64,000 bases of DNA. It comes from Fictibacillus gelatini DSM 15865. GTDB lineage: Bacteria; Bacillota; Bacilli; Bacillales; Fictibacillaceae. The stretch lies in assembly GCF_000430745.1 (NCBI RefSeq), contig NZ_KE387234.1, positions 44,933 to 108,932 of the forward strand, in the 5' to 3' direction. The notes under the pieces were generated by a model. It saw nothing but the letters and a program-made list of their open reading frames with translations. It ran no database searches and was not told where the DNA came from. The position numbers and the translations under genes are program-made. Shown here in pieces: positions 51,639 to 60,029 of this stretch (the first letter of the stretch is position 1; each line of letters opens with the position of its first letter).

Positions 51639-52157
51639 TTGGAAATTAGAAAAGCGAGTAAAAAAGATCTAGCGGGCGTGGCGAGAGTGTATGTGGATAG
51701 CTGGCGGACTACGTATCGCGGCCTGGTGCCTGGCGAATACCTTGACGGGTTATCTTATGAGGATGCAGAAAAAAGATGGGCAGATTTTTTGCATGGCAAA
51801 AACGAACCCTTTATTTATGTCGCCGTTCATCAATCTGGAAAAATCATAGGTTTTGCAGCGGGCAGAAAGAGTGATGATGAACATTTTAAAGGAGAACTCT
51901 ATTCGCTTTATCTCTTGCAGGAATGTAAGGGGCTAGGCCTTGGCAGGCGGCTTGTTTCGGCCATCGTCAGCCATTTTAAAGAAAACGGCATTTCTTCCAT
52001 GATGGTCTGGGTCATGAAGAAAAATCAATCCGGTAGAGGTTTTTATGAACGGATGGGCGGCAAAGAATATATCCATAGGACCAGCACATTTGGGGGAACC
52101 ATAGTAGATGATGTCGCGTATGGCTGGAAGGACATCGCGAAATTATGCTTAAAGTAA
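51639..52157 (+). CDS. GNAT-family N-acetyltransferase
   Basis: 172 residues. LEIRKASKKDLAGVARVYVDSWRTTY at the start and the acetyl-CoA loop LLQECKGLGLGRRLVSAIV are typical. TTG at 51639 lies eight bases after GGAGG; a longer reading would overlap the amidohydrolase stop. Likely cotranscribed with it. Acceptor unknown. Confidence 0.87.
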   Translation: MEIRKASKKDLAGVARVYVDSWRTTYRGLVPGEYLDGLSYEDAEKRWADFLHGKNEPFIYVAVHQSGKIIGFAAGRKSDDEHFKGELYSLYLLQECKGLGLGRRLVSAIVSHFKENGISSMMVWVMKKNQSGRGFYERMGGKEYIHRTSTFGGTIVDDVAYGWKDIAKLCLK

Positions 52158-52167
52158 AATTTTGCAG

Positions 52168-52209
52168 AAAGAGTGAATGCATCACTGGCCGATGCATCCA
52201 CTCTTTTTA
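52168..52209 (+). terminator. intrinsic terminator
   Basis: AAAGAGTG.ATGCATC / GATGCAT.CACTCTTT stem with a 7-nt loop, then T-rich. Confidence 0.88.
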
Positions 52210-52274
52210 TTCGATAACTACAATTCAGTCTATTAAATTATAATATTTTTGATATTCTTTAGTTTGATCAACTA

Positions 52275-52496
52275 CTTCAGGCCGGCAATATCATATAAGA
52301 ATAAGGGTTCCAAAAGCTCCTCCTGATCCATAATTCCCTAAAAAAACTATTTATAGCTTTCTGGGAGAGTAACATCTAGTTCTTCTTCAAATTCTCTAAT
52401 TTTTTCTTTAGAGATCCCTCCGGTGATGATCGAATGCTCTTTATATTTTTCAAGATGGTTTTGAATCGTTGAATAATCCATTCGATAAACATTCAT
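52275..52496 (-). pseudogene. SMI1/KNR4 immunity gene relic
   Basis: From an ATG at 52496: MNVYRMDYSTIQNHLEK, then SIITGGISKEKIREFEEELDV and TLPESYK followed by TAG where the intact neighbour has TGG (PESYKWFLRKYGSGG). After a further frame change NYGSGGAFGTLIL can be read. It is a paralogue of the adjacent intact SMI1 gene, killed by a stop and a frameshift, with the C-terminal half lost. Confidence 0.8.
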
Positions 52497-52585
52497 ATTC
52501 TTTATTTTCGAATTGTTTTTGCTCAATATCCGTTTCCATTACCTTTTACGGAAGCAATCCATTGTATTCCTAGAAAAGACACTCG

Positions 52586-53065
52586 TTAATCCAAATCTTC
52601 ATCATCATCCCAATCTTCCTCATCATCTTCCCAGTTCTCTTTAGACTCTTTTAAATTTTCTAGGAAGAAATCGAGAAAATTATCTGCCACTGTTCGTCCA
52701 TAGCCTTCAAGATTGTCCCACAAAATAACAGGACATTCCCCGTCTTTCATTTTATTTGTATCGAGACAATAAGAAAATTCGTCAATGTATTCGATAACTA
52801 TAATCCCATCAATTAATCCATAATACTTTCTATAATCATATGTAACCGATACTACTTGCGGAGGCCCTACTTTCCCCAGGCCCAATATATCAACACCATA
52901 TATGCCACCTGAACCATATTTTCTTAAAAACCATTTGTAGCTTTCCGGAAGTTTAACATTAAGCATTTTTTCGATTTCAAGAATATCTTCATCACTAATA
53001 CCGCCTGTAAAATCATCATCTTCTGCATTTTCTTGAATAAAACGTTCAACTTCTATATAGTTCAT
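52586..53065 (-). CDS. SMI1/KNR4-family immunity protein
   Basis: 159 residues. GGISDEDILEIEKMLNVKLPESYKWFLRKYGSGGIYGVDILGLG is the SMI1/KNR4 core, and the C-terminus is strongly acidic (DDEEDWDDDEDLD), useful for masking a basic nuclease. It starts in an ATGA overlap with the toxin stop, so toxin and immunity are co-translated. It should neutralise the LHH nuclease (inference from position and family). Confidence 0.9.
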   Translation of the reverse strand: MNYIEVERFIQENAEDDDFTGGISDEDILEIEKMLNVKLPESYKWFLRKYGSGGIYGVDILGLGKVGPPQVVSVTYDYRKYYGLIDGIIVIEYIDEFSYCLDTNKMKDGECPVILWDNLEGYGRTVADNFLDFFLENLKESKENWEDDEEDWDDDEDLD

Positions 53066-54866
53066 TTAATATCACCTACTAATTCTTTTTCAAATTGTTT
53101 AGCTCTCCATTTCCAATACTTTTTGCGAAAATTATTATACTGTTTTTCAAGATCTGGATTATTCCTAAAACTATTTCCGTTTTCTTTTAAACCATGTAAT
53201 ACTTTATGATATTTTTGATGAAGGCTTTTCGGCAGTTCAACCATTGTACCTGGTTCCTCTTGAATTAAATGATGCAAATTGATTTTAGTACGATCCTTAG
53301 CATATGGTGCATCACCTTTTTTCATTAATTGTAGATTTGTTTTTCCTGTAACAGGGTCTATTTGGTTAATATCAATATCTTTTAGTGTGTAAACCCTTCT
53401 ATTTACAATTTTCATTTCGCCATTAACTTTAACTGATCCTTCAATTTCGTATGCTTCGTATTTTTCTTTATTTAACCATGGAATTTTCATGTTTTTCCCA
53501 GAGAATGGTTCTGAAAGCCTTTTAGCTTGTTGAATCAATGAATCTTTAAAATATTGCCCATTAACCACATTATAGGGTACATTTTCAAAAGCGAATTGGT
53601 TGTACCGAGCATATGGCAATAAATCGTACATGGATACCTTTTTAGCTGCAGAAGTAGCCTTTTTTACGCGTGTTTTTACGACAGCTTTTGTTGTCGCCAT
53701 ACCGGTTTTTGTAACTGAGCCAAGGTCTTTTGTTCCAATAACCGATGTTACTACCGTTCCAATTGCATAAGAGAACCATCTTGATCTAGAGTAAGCATCT
53801 CCTTTAATAACATCACGTTCGTAGGAATCTTCAATTGCTTTTTTTACAGCTTTATATGTGTCCACCGGGTGAATGACTGATGTCGCTAATGCTTTAACTG
53901 TTTCTTGAGGGTTTGTTACAAAATCATAAATACCGGTTACAAAATCTTTACCCACTTCATATAGTCCAACGCCAATTCCTTTGGTAATTTCCCATGATTG
54001 TTCGGAACTTTTTAATTGAAGGAGTTGGGTATAATAAATTTGTTGATCATATGTTAGGTTATCGTATCCTACTTCTTGTACAATCTTTATATACTCATCT
54101 GTTGAAATTTTGGACGGTTGTTCAAGCTTTTCCTTTAGCTTTCTAATCCGGTATTTCTCCTGCTCTTCTTTTTTCATTTTAAGGTAAGCTTTTACTTCGG
54201 AGTTTATTTTATCATAATTTTTATAAATTTCCGTATTTCGGAATTTAGCAGAATCATAATAAATCGGATTCACATGACCACCTTGACGGGTGGCTGCCAT
54301 CAATAATGAAAAATAGGTTTCGATATACTGTTGGATATGTTCCGACTTTTCGTATTCCGTTTTTAGCTCATGATCAAGTTGGTATACGGCATTAATCGTG
54401 TCATGAATCATTTGATTGGCAGCATCCAGATGATGATACGCTTTTCTCTTTGAAAAAGGTTCAAGCTCAATAATATCACTGATATTTTTAAATATATTTT
54501 TAAGCTCATTCTTTTGCCCATCTATCAGGTGTTTACTGTTTTTAATCCCCCAGTCCAGCTGATATTGAAGAAAGTATTCATCAACAACCGTATTGCCACC
54601 GAGATGCAACTCATCCAGTCTTTGTTCGACACAATCATAAAAAGCAATTTGCATATCTATAAAATCGATATATGCATCAAGGTGCTTGACCAAATCCGTA
54701 TAAAAGTTCTTGACATTATCTGCGCCTTTACCGGTGAAGTTATCACCAAGGTCGAAACACCCTTGAAAGATTTCCTTAAATCTATCATTTGTTCTTTAAC
54801 GTTTTTATAATCCTTAGAACGTTGTTTAACCGAGGCAACAAGAGCAGGAGAGTCTAAGACTTTCAT
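53062..54866 (-). pseudogene. LXG-type polymorphic toxin with LHH nuclease tip, frameshifted
   Basis: The N-terminal part starts at an ATG at 54866 (MKVLDSPALVASVKQRSKDY), typical of LXG proteins exported by the type VIIb system. Near 54747 a single G is missing: ACCTTGGTGATAAC would read TLGDNFTGKGADN with one more G. The second frame continues for over 540 codons to 53062, through a helical stalk, a hydrophobic linker and a C-terminal HNH-like LHH domain (INLHHLIQEEPGTMVELPKSLHQKYHKVLHGL). No LXG helper genes precede it. It is dead unless the indel is an error or is bypassed. Confidence 0.85.
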
Positions 54867-54978
54867 AAAAACGACCCTTTCTGTGAAATTCTGTATAATT
54901 AGAATACCATAATTTATCCTTTAACAATCAAAAATCAAATAGGCTAATAGTAGCGAATTATCGATAATTCCTCTTTTC

Positions 54979-55497
54979 TTATGTAAAATTATCGATATTA
55001 GATTTATAGTAAATGACGGTCGCGTCAAGTTCCCCGTTTGCCGACATGGCATAGCCCGGGATTCGGCCTGCCTGGATAAAGCCGAGAGCCTTATAAAGGC
55101 GGTTGGAGGGATCCCCTTCCCGCGTATCAAGCACAAGAAGCGTCTTGCCTTCTTGCTTCGCCCGCTCTTCTGCTTTTTGCATCAATGAACGGCCAATTCC
55201 CCGCTGCCGGCAATCGGGATGTGTCATTAATTTGGCAATTTCGGCCCGGTGGCGGCCGTTTGGCTTCGTGCATAAATGTAGCTGGACGCTCCCGACGATC
55301 TCATCGCCCTGTTTTGCCACAAATAAAATCACTTCAGGACCCGGGACGCTTTCCCAATAGTTTTGTGCCTCTATCCGTTTTAATGGCGGGAGAAATCCGA
55401 TGGACGCCCCCTCATCTACTATCTTTATTAGCAGCTCTGAGAGAGAATCAACACATTCCCCGATCGACTTCAACTCTTCAATTTTTATATCACTCAA
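54979..55497 (-). CDS. GNAT-family N-acetyltransferase
   Basis: 172 residues. [30 protein letters not shown] is the acetyl-CoA-binding motif A, followed by [23 protein letters not shown] start after a GGGGG site. It resembles acetyltransferases annotated for small drugs or amines, but the acceptor is unknown. It overlaps the end of the PhzF relic by 8 bp. Confidence 0.87.
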   Translation of the reverse strand: MSDIKIEELKSIGECVDSLSELLIKIVDEGASIGFLPPLKRIEAQNYWESVPGPEVILFVAKQGDEIVGSVQLHLCTKPNGRHRAEIAKLMTHPDCRQRGIGRSLMQKAEERAKQEGKTLLVLDTREGDPSNRLYKALGFIQAGRIPGYAMSANGELDATVIYYKSNIDNFT

Positions 55498-55922
55498 CCC
55501 AATTACCCCCTATCCGCTTTTCACTATAGATGAAGGCTATTTTCCGCACAATAACGATGTCAGATGATCTAACAAACAATTTGGTGAGCCAGGCATTAAA
55601 TGGAGACCGTAATTTTATCGGCAGAATTCCCGCTTTCGTTTCGATTATTAGCTCGCATTTTTCTTTCAGCAACCCTTTTGTTTTCAAAGCGAAAATCGTT
55701 GCGATTGTCTCGTGTCCGCATACTTTTATTTCGTGGCCGGAGGTAAAATAACGGATTTGAATGTGGCCTTTCTCTAATTTTAAAGGAAAAGCCGTCTCGT
55801 TGAATCCAACCTTCATAGCGATTTCTTGCATTTCACTTACGGTCAGATGCTCCACACCCAGCACAACCCCGGCTGGATTCCCCATATTGGCTCGGTGCTG
55901 AATGCATCATAATGCTAAACAT
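55490..55922 (-). pseudogene. PhzF-family isomerase relic
   Basis: From an ATG at 55922 the reading MFSI is followed by two one-base deletions in homopolymers (TTT to TT, AAA to AA) that must be corrected to read [19 protein letters not shown], the PhzF start. [32 protein letters not shown] and ETKAGILPI follow correctly. Then the sequence leaves the family, giving about half of the normal 260-300 residues. Truncated and frameshifted. Confidence 0.85.
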
Positions 55923-56057
55923 TTATTTCCTCACCTTAACCACCTCCACTTCTAGATTGTCTTAGAAAACCTTCCTCTGGCCAGGCCAATTGGTGCAGGT
56001 CAAAGGCTTTGTTGCACTAATGACTCGATTAAACAATTTATACTTCCCTGCTGCATG

Positions 56058-56092
56058 AAAAAAACCCTGCATGGCCTCATGCCCACAGGATT
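56058..56092 (-). terminator. intrinsic terminator after the lipoprotein gene
   Basis: CCTG.GGCATG / CATGCAGG-type stem on the minus strand, followed by seven T, 12 bp past the stop. Confidence 0.75.
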
Positions 56093-56104
56093 TCTAAAGA
56101 AAAG

Positions 56105-56956
56105 CTACTTTCCACGCAATTTATCATTATAGCGCTCTCTGTACATATCATAACGATCTGTCTCATCTACTTTTGTATAGTTTTTCAATTGTTCAGGAGA
56201 ATGAACTTTCCCGAGCTTCTCTTTGCCAACGGAAATCCGGTACACTTTTGGATTGCCGGATTGACCATCTTCTTTACTTTCCATAAAAAAATGGATGCCT
56301 TCTTCAAGATTGATATCGCTATGTTTTTTCTTAAAATCGCGTATAAACGCAAACATTTCGTCGTAATATTCGTCAGGTGATGATACTTTTTCATTCGCCA
56401 AAAGTATGGGAGTTAGTTTTACTTCATCTTTTAACTGTTCAAAACTCGGCGTCTTTTCAAACTCCCAATTCTTCTCTTTTTCTCCATCTATCGATAGAAC
56501 CGCCAGGTAGCCTACATTCTTTGTTTCCGTTCCAAACGCTTTTTTAAACGTAGGATCAATTTCTTGTTCAGCCCCTTTCGTCAAGGCTGTATTTAAATAG
56601 TTATCGATCGGTTTACATACTGTTTTCCCTTTACCGCGTGTATCATCCAATTCACACGAAATTTCAGACGTCCAGCCTTTTTCCTTATCTTTTACCTTCA
56701 ACGTAATATACGGCGGCGCTTCTTCCGGTTCTTCCGGAGTGACCTTAAATCCCGTCACTTGAACCGCATCGCGATATTTATGGGCAATATACTGAATCAG
56801 CTTTGAATCTTTTACCATCTGCTTCTCTTCTTTTGTTAACCGTTTGTCCTTCTCCAGCATCTGTTCGATCTCTTTTTCTTGCTTATTTCCATTCACATTG
56901 CACCCTGCTGCGAATAATGAAAATAGAACAATTACCGCTATCAACCAATGCCGCAT
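56105..56956 (-). CDS. lipoprotein of unknown function
   Basis: 283 residues with a lipoprotein signal (LFSLFAAGCN). The mature part begins with a charged helical segment (KEIEQMLEKDKRLTKEEKQMVKD), then a beta-rich region with two cysteines (ISCELDDTRGKGKTVCKP) that could pair, and a basic C-terminus. The ATG at 56956 has GGGGGG at better distance than the one just before it. No family recognised. It is divergent from the TetR operon. Confidence 0.75.
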   Translation of the reverse strand: MRHWLIAVIVLFSLFAAGCNVNGNKQEKEIEQMLEKDKRLTKEEKQMVKDSKLIQYIAHKYRDAVQVTGFKVTPEEPEEAPPYITLKVKDKEKGWTSEISCELDDTRGKGKTVCKPIDNYLNTALTKGAEQEIDPTFKKAFGTETKNVGYLAVLSIDGEKEKNWEFEKTPSFEQLKDEVKLTPILLANEKVSSPDEYYDEMFAFIRDFKKKHSDINLEEGIHFFMESKEDGQSGNPKVYRISVGKEKLGKVHSPEQLKNYTKVDETDRYDMYRERYNDKLRGK

Positions 56957-57046
56957 CATCCGCCCCCCATTGTCTTTTTTTGAAATTCTCTTAACCTATA
57001 CCTTCCTACATTTATTTTTAAACCAACTTTTACGTGATTTTCAACC

Positions 57047-57092
57047 TTGCTTTTATTTACTTCATTTGCTATCATAACTGACGAACGTTCGT
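57047..57092 (+). promoter_or_regulatory. promoter and palindromic operator of the TetR operon
   Basis: TTGCTT (57047-57052), a 17-bp spacer and TATCAT (57070-57075) give a sigma-A-like promoter. The perfect palindrome ACGAACGTTCGT (57081-57092) covers the likely start site, as expected for autorepression. Confidence 0.75.
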
Positions 57093-57111
57093 AAGTCATG
57101 AGGTGGTTTTA

Positions 57112-57693
57112 TTGAAAAGTAATGAAATTAAGGATGCGGCTTTAAAATATTTCACCATTCATGGGTATGAAGGAGCATCTCTTTCTCAAATCGCTGAAGA
57201 AGTCGGCATGAAAAAGCAATCGATCTACGCCCATTTTAAAGGGAAGGATGATCTATTTCTTCAAGTTTTGCGTGATGCAAAAGAGACGGAGCTTTCTTCA
57301 AAACTCCGCTATTTCAGCGAAACCGATACACAACATCCCGAAAAAGGGTTATACGGATTCCTTCAACTGATCATTGATCTATTCCAAAAAAATGAGCAGA
57401 TCAAATTTTGGCTACGTATGACCTTCTTTCCTCCGGCCCATCTTGCAAAAGCCATTGAAAAAGAAGTGGTCGAAATCGAGGAGAAGGTGCAGGCAATGCT
57501 GGAGAGTAAATTTCAAGAATGGATGGATGCCGAAGCAATCGCCCGGGATGTGGCAAAAACACCGACGCTCGCCTTCCTTGGCGTCGTCGATTCCATTTTG
57601 GTCGAGCTCGTATACGGAAACGATGAGAAACGGCTGAAAGACAAATTAGAAGCCTCCTGGACCGTATTCTGGAGAGGCATTAAGAGGTGTTGA
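57112..57693 (+). CDS. TetR-family repressor
   Basis: 193 residues. N-terminal HTH: IKDAALKYFTIHGYEGASLSQIAEEVGMKKQSIYAHFKGKDDLF. The C-terminal part, with FWLRMTFFPP, resembles TetR C-terminal ligand domains of the YfiR/YxaF kind. TTG start with GAGGTGG upstream. It precedes an MFS pump by 3 bp and binds, very probably, the palindrome in its own promoter. Confidence 0.9.
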   Translation: MKSNEIKDAALKYFTIHGYEGASLSQIAEEVGMKKQSIYAHFKGKDDLFLQVLRDAKETELSSKLRYFSETDTQHPEKGLYGFLQLIIDLFQKNEQIKFWLRMTFFPPAHLAKAIEKEVVEIEEKVQAMLESKFQEWMDAEAIARDVAKTPTLAFLGVVDSILVELVYGNDEKRLKDKLEASWTVFWRGIKRC

Positions 57694-57696
57694 TCG

Positions 57697-58899
57697 ATGA
57701 AAAAAACCATAAAAGAACAAAAGGCGGTCTTAGTGATTCTTCTTAGCAATATTTTCATTGTATTTCTCGGCATTGGCCTGATCATTCCCGTCATGCCGTC
57801 TTTTATGAATATCATGCATTTAACAGGAAAGACGATGGGCTATCTTGTCGCCGTATTTTCGGTGTCACAACTGATTGCTTCGCCATTTGCCGGGCGCGCT
57901 GTCGACCGTTATGGCAGAAAAACAATCATCCTCATCGGCTTATTCCTTTTTGGCGTTTCAGAACTTATTTTCGGATTAGGCACGAATGTAGCAGTGCTTT
58001 ATTTATCAAGGATTCTCGGGGGAATAAGCGCTGCCTTTATTATGCCCGGCGTTACGGCATATGTTGCGGATATTACAACTACCGAAGAACGGGCGAAAGC
58101 GATGGGCTATCTGTCCGCCGCCATTAGCACCGGCTTTATTATCGGGCCAGGCATCGGCGGCTTTATTGCAGCCTACGGAGTGCGGGTTCCTTTCTTCTTC
58201 GCAGCTGCCATTGCTTTTATCGCATGCATTTCATCCCTTTTCATTTTAAAAGAGCCGCTTACAAAGGAACAGCTTGCGGAAATTTCTGCCAATAACAGGC
58301 AAACAAGCTTTATCAGCGATTTAAAACGGTCGCTTCACCCGCTTTACTTTATTGCATTTATCATTGTATTTGTGCTCGCATTCGGTTTATCAGCATATGA
58401 AACAGTTTTTAGCCTATTTTCTGATCATAAATTTGGCTTCACTCCGAAAGATATTGCGGCCATTATTACAATCAGCTCGCTTTTCGGCGTGGTTGTGCAA
58501 GTCTTTTTGTTTGGAAAAATGGTCGATTTACTTGGCGAAAAGAAACTGATTCAATTGTGTCTGGTTATCGGCGCGGTACTAGCGGTGGCGTCCACCTTGA
58601 TTTCCAGCTTTTGGGTGGTGTTGGCGGTAACTTGTTTCATCTTCCTCGCCTTTGACTTGCTTCGTCCGGCATTGACGACGTTTTTATCAAGAGCTGCAAA
58701 GAAAGAGCAAGGATTTGTTGCCGGAATGAATTCTACCTATACGAGCTTAGGAAATATTGCCGGACCGGCGATGGGCGGAGTGCTTTTTGACGTCAATATC
58801 AACTTCCCCTATCTTTTCTCAGCTGCCATTATTGCCGTCGGGTTCGGCTTTACAGTGATTTGGAAGGAAAAGCATCTGGAAAAAAATTTTGCTGAATAA
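57697..58899 (+). CDS. multidrug MFS efflux pump (Bmr/NorA type)
   Basis: 400 residues, 12 membrane helices. LGIGLIIPVMPSFM in helix 1, FAGRAVDRYGRKTIILIGL in loop 2-3, and GGISAAFIMPGVTAYVADIT followed by GYLSAAISTGFIIGPGIGG (motif C) make this a DHA1 drug:proton antiporter. Operon with TetR upstream and a BmrR-like MerR downstream gives two layers of drug-dependent control. Confidence 0.92.
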   Translation: MKKTIKEQKAVLVILLSNIFIVFLGIGLIIPVMPSFMNIMHLTGKTMGYLVAVFSVSQLIASPFAGRAVDRYGRKTIILIGLFLFGVSELIFGLGTNVAVLYLSRILGGISAAFIMPGVTAYVADITTTEERAKAMGYLSAAISTGFIIGPGIGGFIAAYGVRVPFFFAAAIAFIACISSLFILKEPLTKEQLAEISANNRQTSFISDLKRSLHPLYFIAFIIVFVLAFGLSAYETVFSLFSDHKFGFTPKDIAAIITISSLFGVVVQVFLFGKMVDLLGEKKLIQLCLVIGAVLAVASTLISSFWVVLAVTCFIFLAFDLLRPALTTFLSRAAKKEQGFVAGMNSTYTSLGNIAGPAMGGVLFDVNINFPYLFSAAIIAVGFGFTVIWKEKHLEKNFAE

Positions 58900-58962
58900 T
58901 ACAGCAAAACTTTGCAAAATAAGGATTTCTTTCATTCATCTTTTCTAAAAGGAGAACATACG

Positions 58963-59850
58963 ATGCAAAACAAGCTGAGTATAGGTGAAATGGCGAAACT
59001 GCGCAACGTGACGGTGGATACGCTGCGTCACTACGACAAAATCGGATTGCTTAAGCCGCATTACATCGATCCCGATTCTGGCTATCGTTATTATTCCATT
59101 TATCAGTATGAAGTTCTCGGAACGATTAAAGAGTTAAGGAGACTCGGTTTTTCTTTAGAGGAGATTAAGCAATTCCTGACGAACCGCAACGTCAAAAAAT
59201 CGGTTCAATTGCTTCAACAATCATTGGCTAATATCGAGGAAAAAATAAAAGAATTGCAAGACATCCATGCGATTATGACGGCCCGCTTAAACCATATTGA
59301 ACATTTTAAAAGCAGCTACAAGGATTCGGATATTATCATTAAACGATTTGAAGAACGGGAATACATTCAGCTTGACAGGCCTGTAAGCTGGGCGAATAAA
59401 GAAAATCTTTATTTTGGGCTCCTTGAGCTTGAAAAAATGATTGGCGGAAGCATTCCGGTGTTGGCCAGCAATAAATTTGGAGATTTTATCAAAAAAGAAT
59501 ACTTTGATGAATTTCGCCAGGCTTCTGATTTTTCCTCCAACTTAAGCAACTATCAATCTCAATTATTCATTCTTGTTCAGGATGAAGAGCCTGTGCGACC
59601 GCAACCAACGAAAAAACTAGAAAAAGGGCTATATCTATGCTCCTACTACGGGGGGCTCGTAAGGGAGAAAATGCTGGCCAGGCTTAAAAAGCTGCTTTAT
59701 TATTGTGACGCCCATGGATACGAAATCATCGGCGACGCCGTCAGGATTATGCAAGTGGACATTTCTTTGACTGATCAATACGATGAAGCGTATTATGAAC
59801 TACAAATTCCGATTCAAGAAAAAGCAGCTGCTAAACAGCCTTCGAAATGA
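58963..59850 (+). CDS. MerR-family regulator, BmrR-like
   Basis: 295 residues. MerR domain LSIGEMAKLRNVTVDTLRHYDKIGLLKPHYIDPDSGYRYYSIYQ, a dimerisation helix (LLQQSLANIEEKIKELQDIHAIM), then a GyrI-like drug-binding domain with LYLCSYYGG. AAAGGAGA before the ATG at 58963. It is the last gene of the TetR-pump operon, as bmrR follows bmr in B. subtilis. A MerR-type promoter lies just downstream, before the amidohydrolase. Confidence 0.9.
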   Translation: MQNKLSIGEMAKLRNVTVDTLRHYDKIGLLKPHYIDPDSGYRYYSIYQYEVLGTIKELRRLGFSLEEIKQFLTNRNVKKSVQLLQQSLANIEEKIKELQDIHAIMTARLNHIEHFKSSYKDSDIIIKRFEEREYIQLDRPVSWANKENLYFGLLELEKMIGGSIPVLASNKFGDFIKKEYFDEFRQASDFSSNLSNYQSQLFILVQDEEPVRPQPTKKLEKGLYLCSYYGGLVREKMLARLKKLLYYCDAHGYEIIGDAVRIMQVDISLTDQYDEAYYELQIPIQEKAAAKQPSK

Positions 59851-59881
59851 CGCTACTGTCATTTCGGGGCTGTTTTTTTTT
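59834..59881 (+). terminator. intrinsic terminator overlapping the end of the MerR gene
   Basis: AACAGCC..TTCGAAATGAC / GTCATTTCG..GGCTGTT stem with nine or more T. Its left arm contains the last codons of the gene. Confidence 0.9.
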
Positions 59882-59893
59882 GTATGAAAGCGC

Positions 59894-59924
59894 TTGACTC
59901 TGGAGTTAGACGAGACTTTATGAT
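59894..59924 (+). promoter_or_regulatory. MerR-type promoter with 19-bp spacer
   Basis: TTGACT (59894-59899), exactly 19 bp, TATGAT (59919-59924). The spacer begins CTGGAG, comparable to drug-responsive Bacillus MerR promoters that start TTGACTCT. Spacers of 19 bp need a MerR protein to be used well; the BmrR-like gene next door is the obvious candidate. Confidence 0.8.
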
Positions 59925-60029
59925 GTATTCATAAAATACTGAATGGGGTGACAGTTGTGATTATGGACATCAATCCCTCCATAATTTTCCGTTGGTCAAG
60001 CAGTAAACAAGTAAAAGGAATGATGCATA

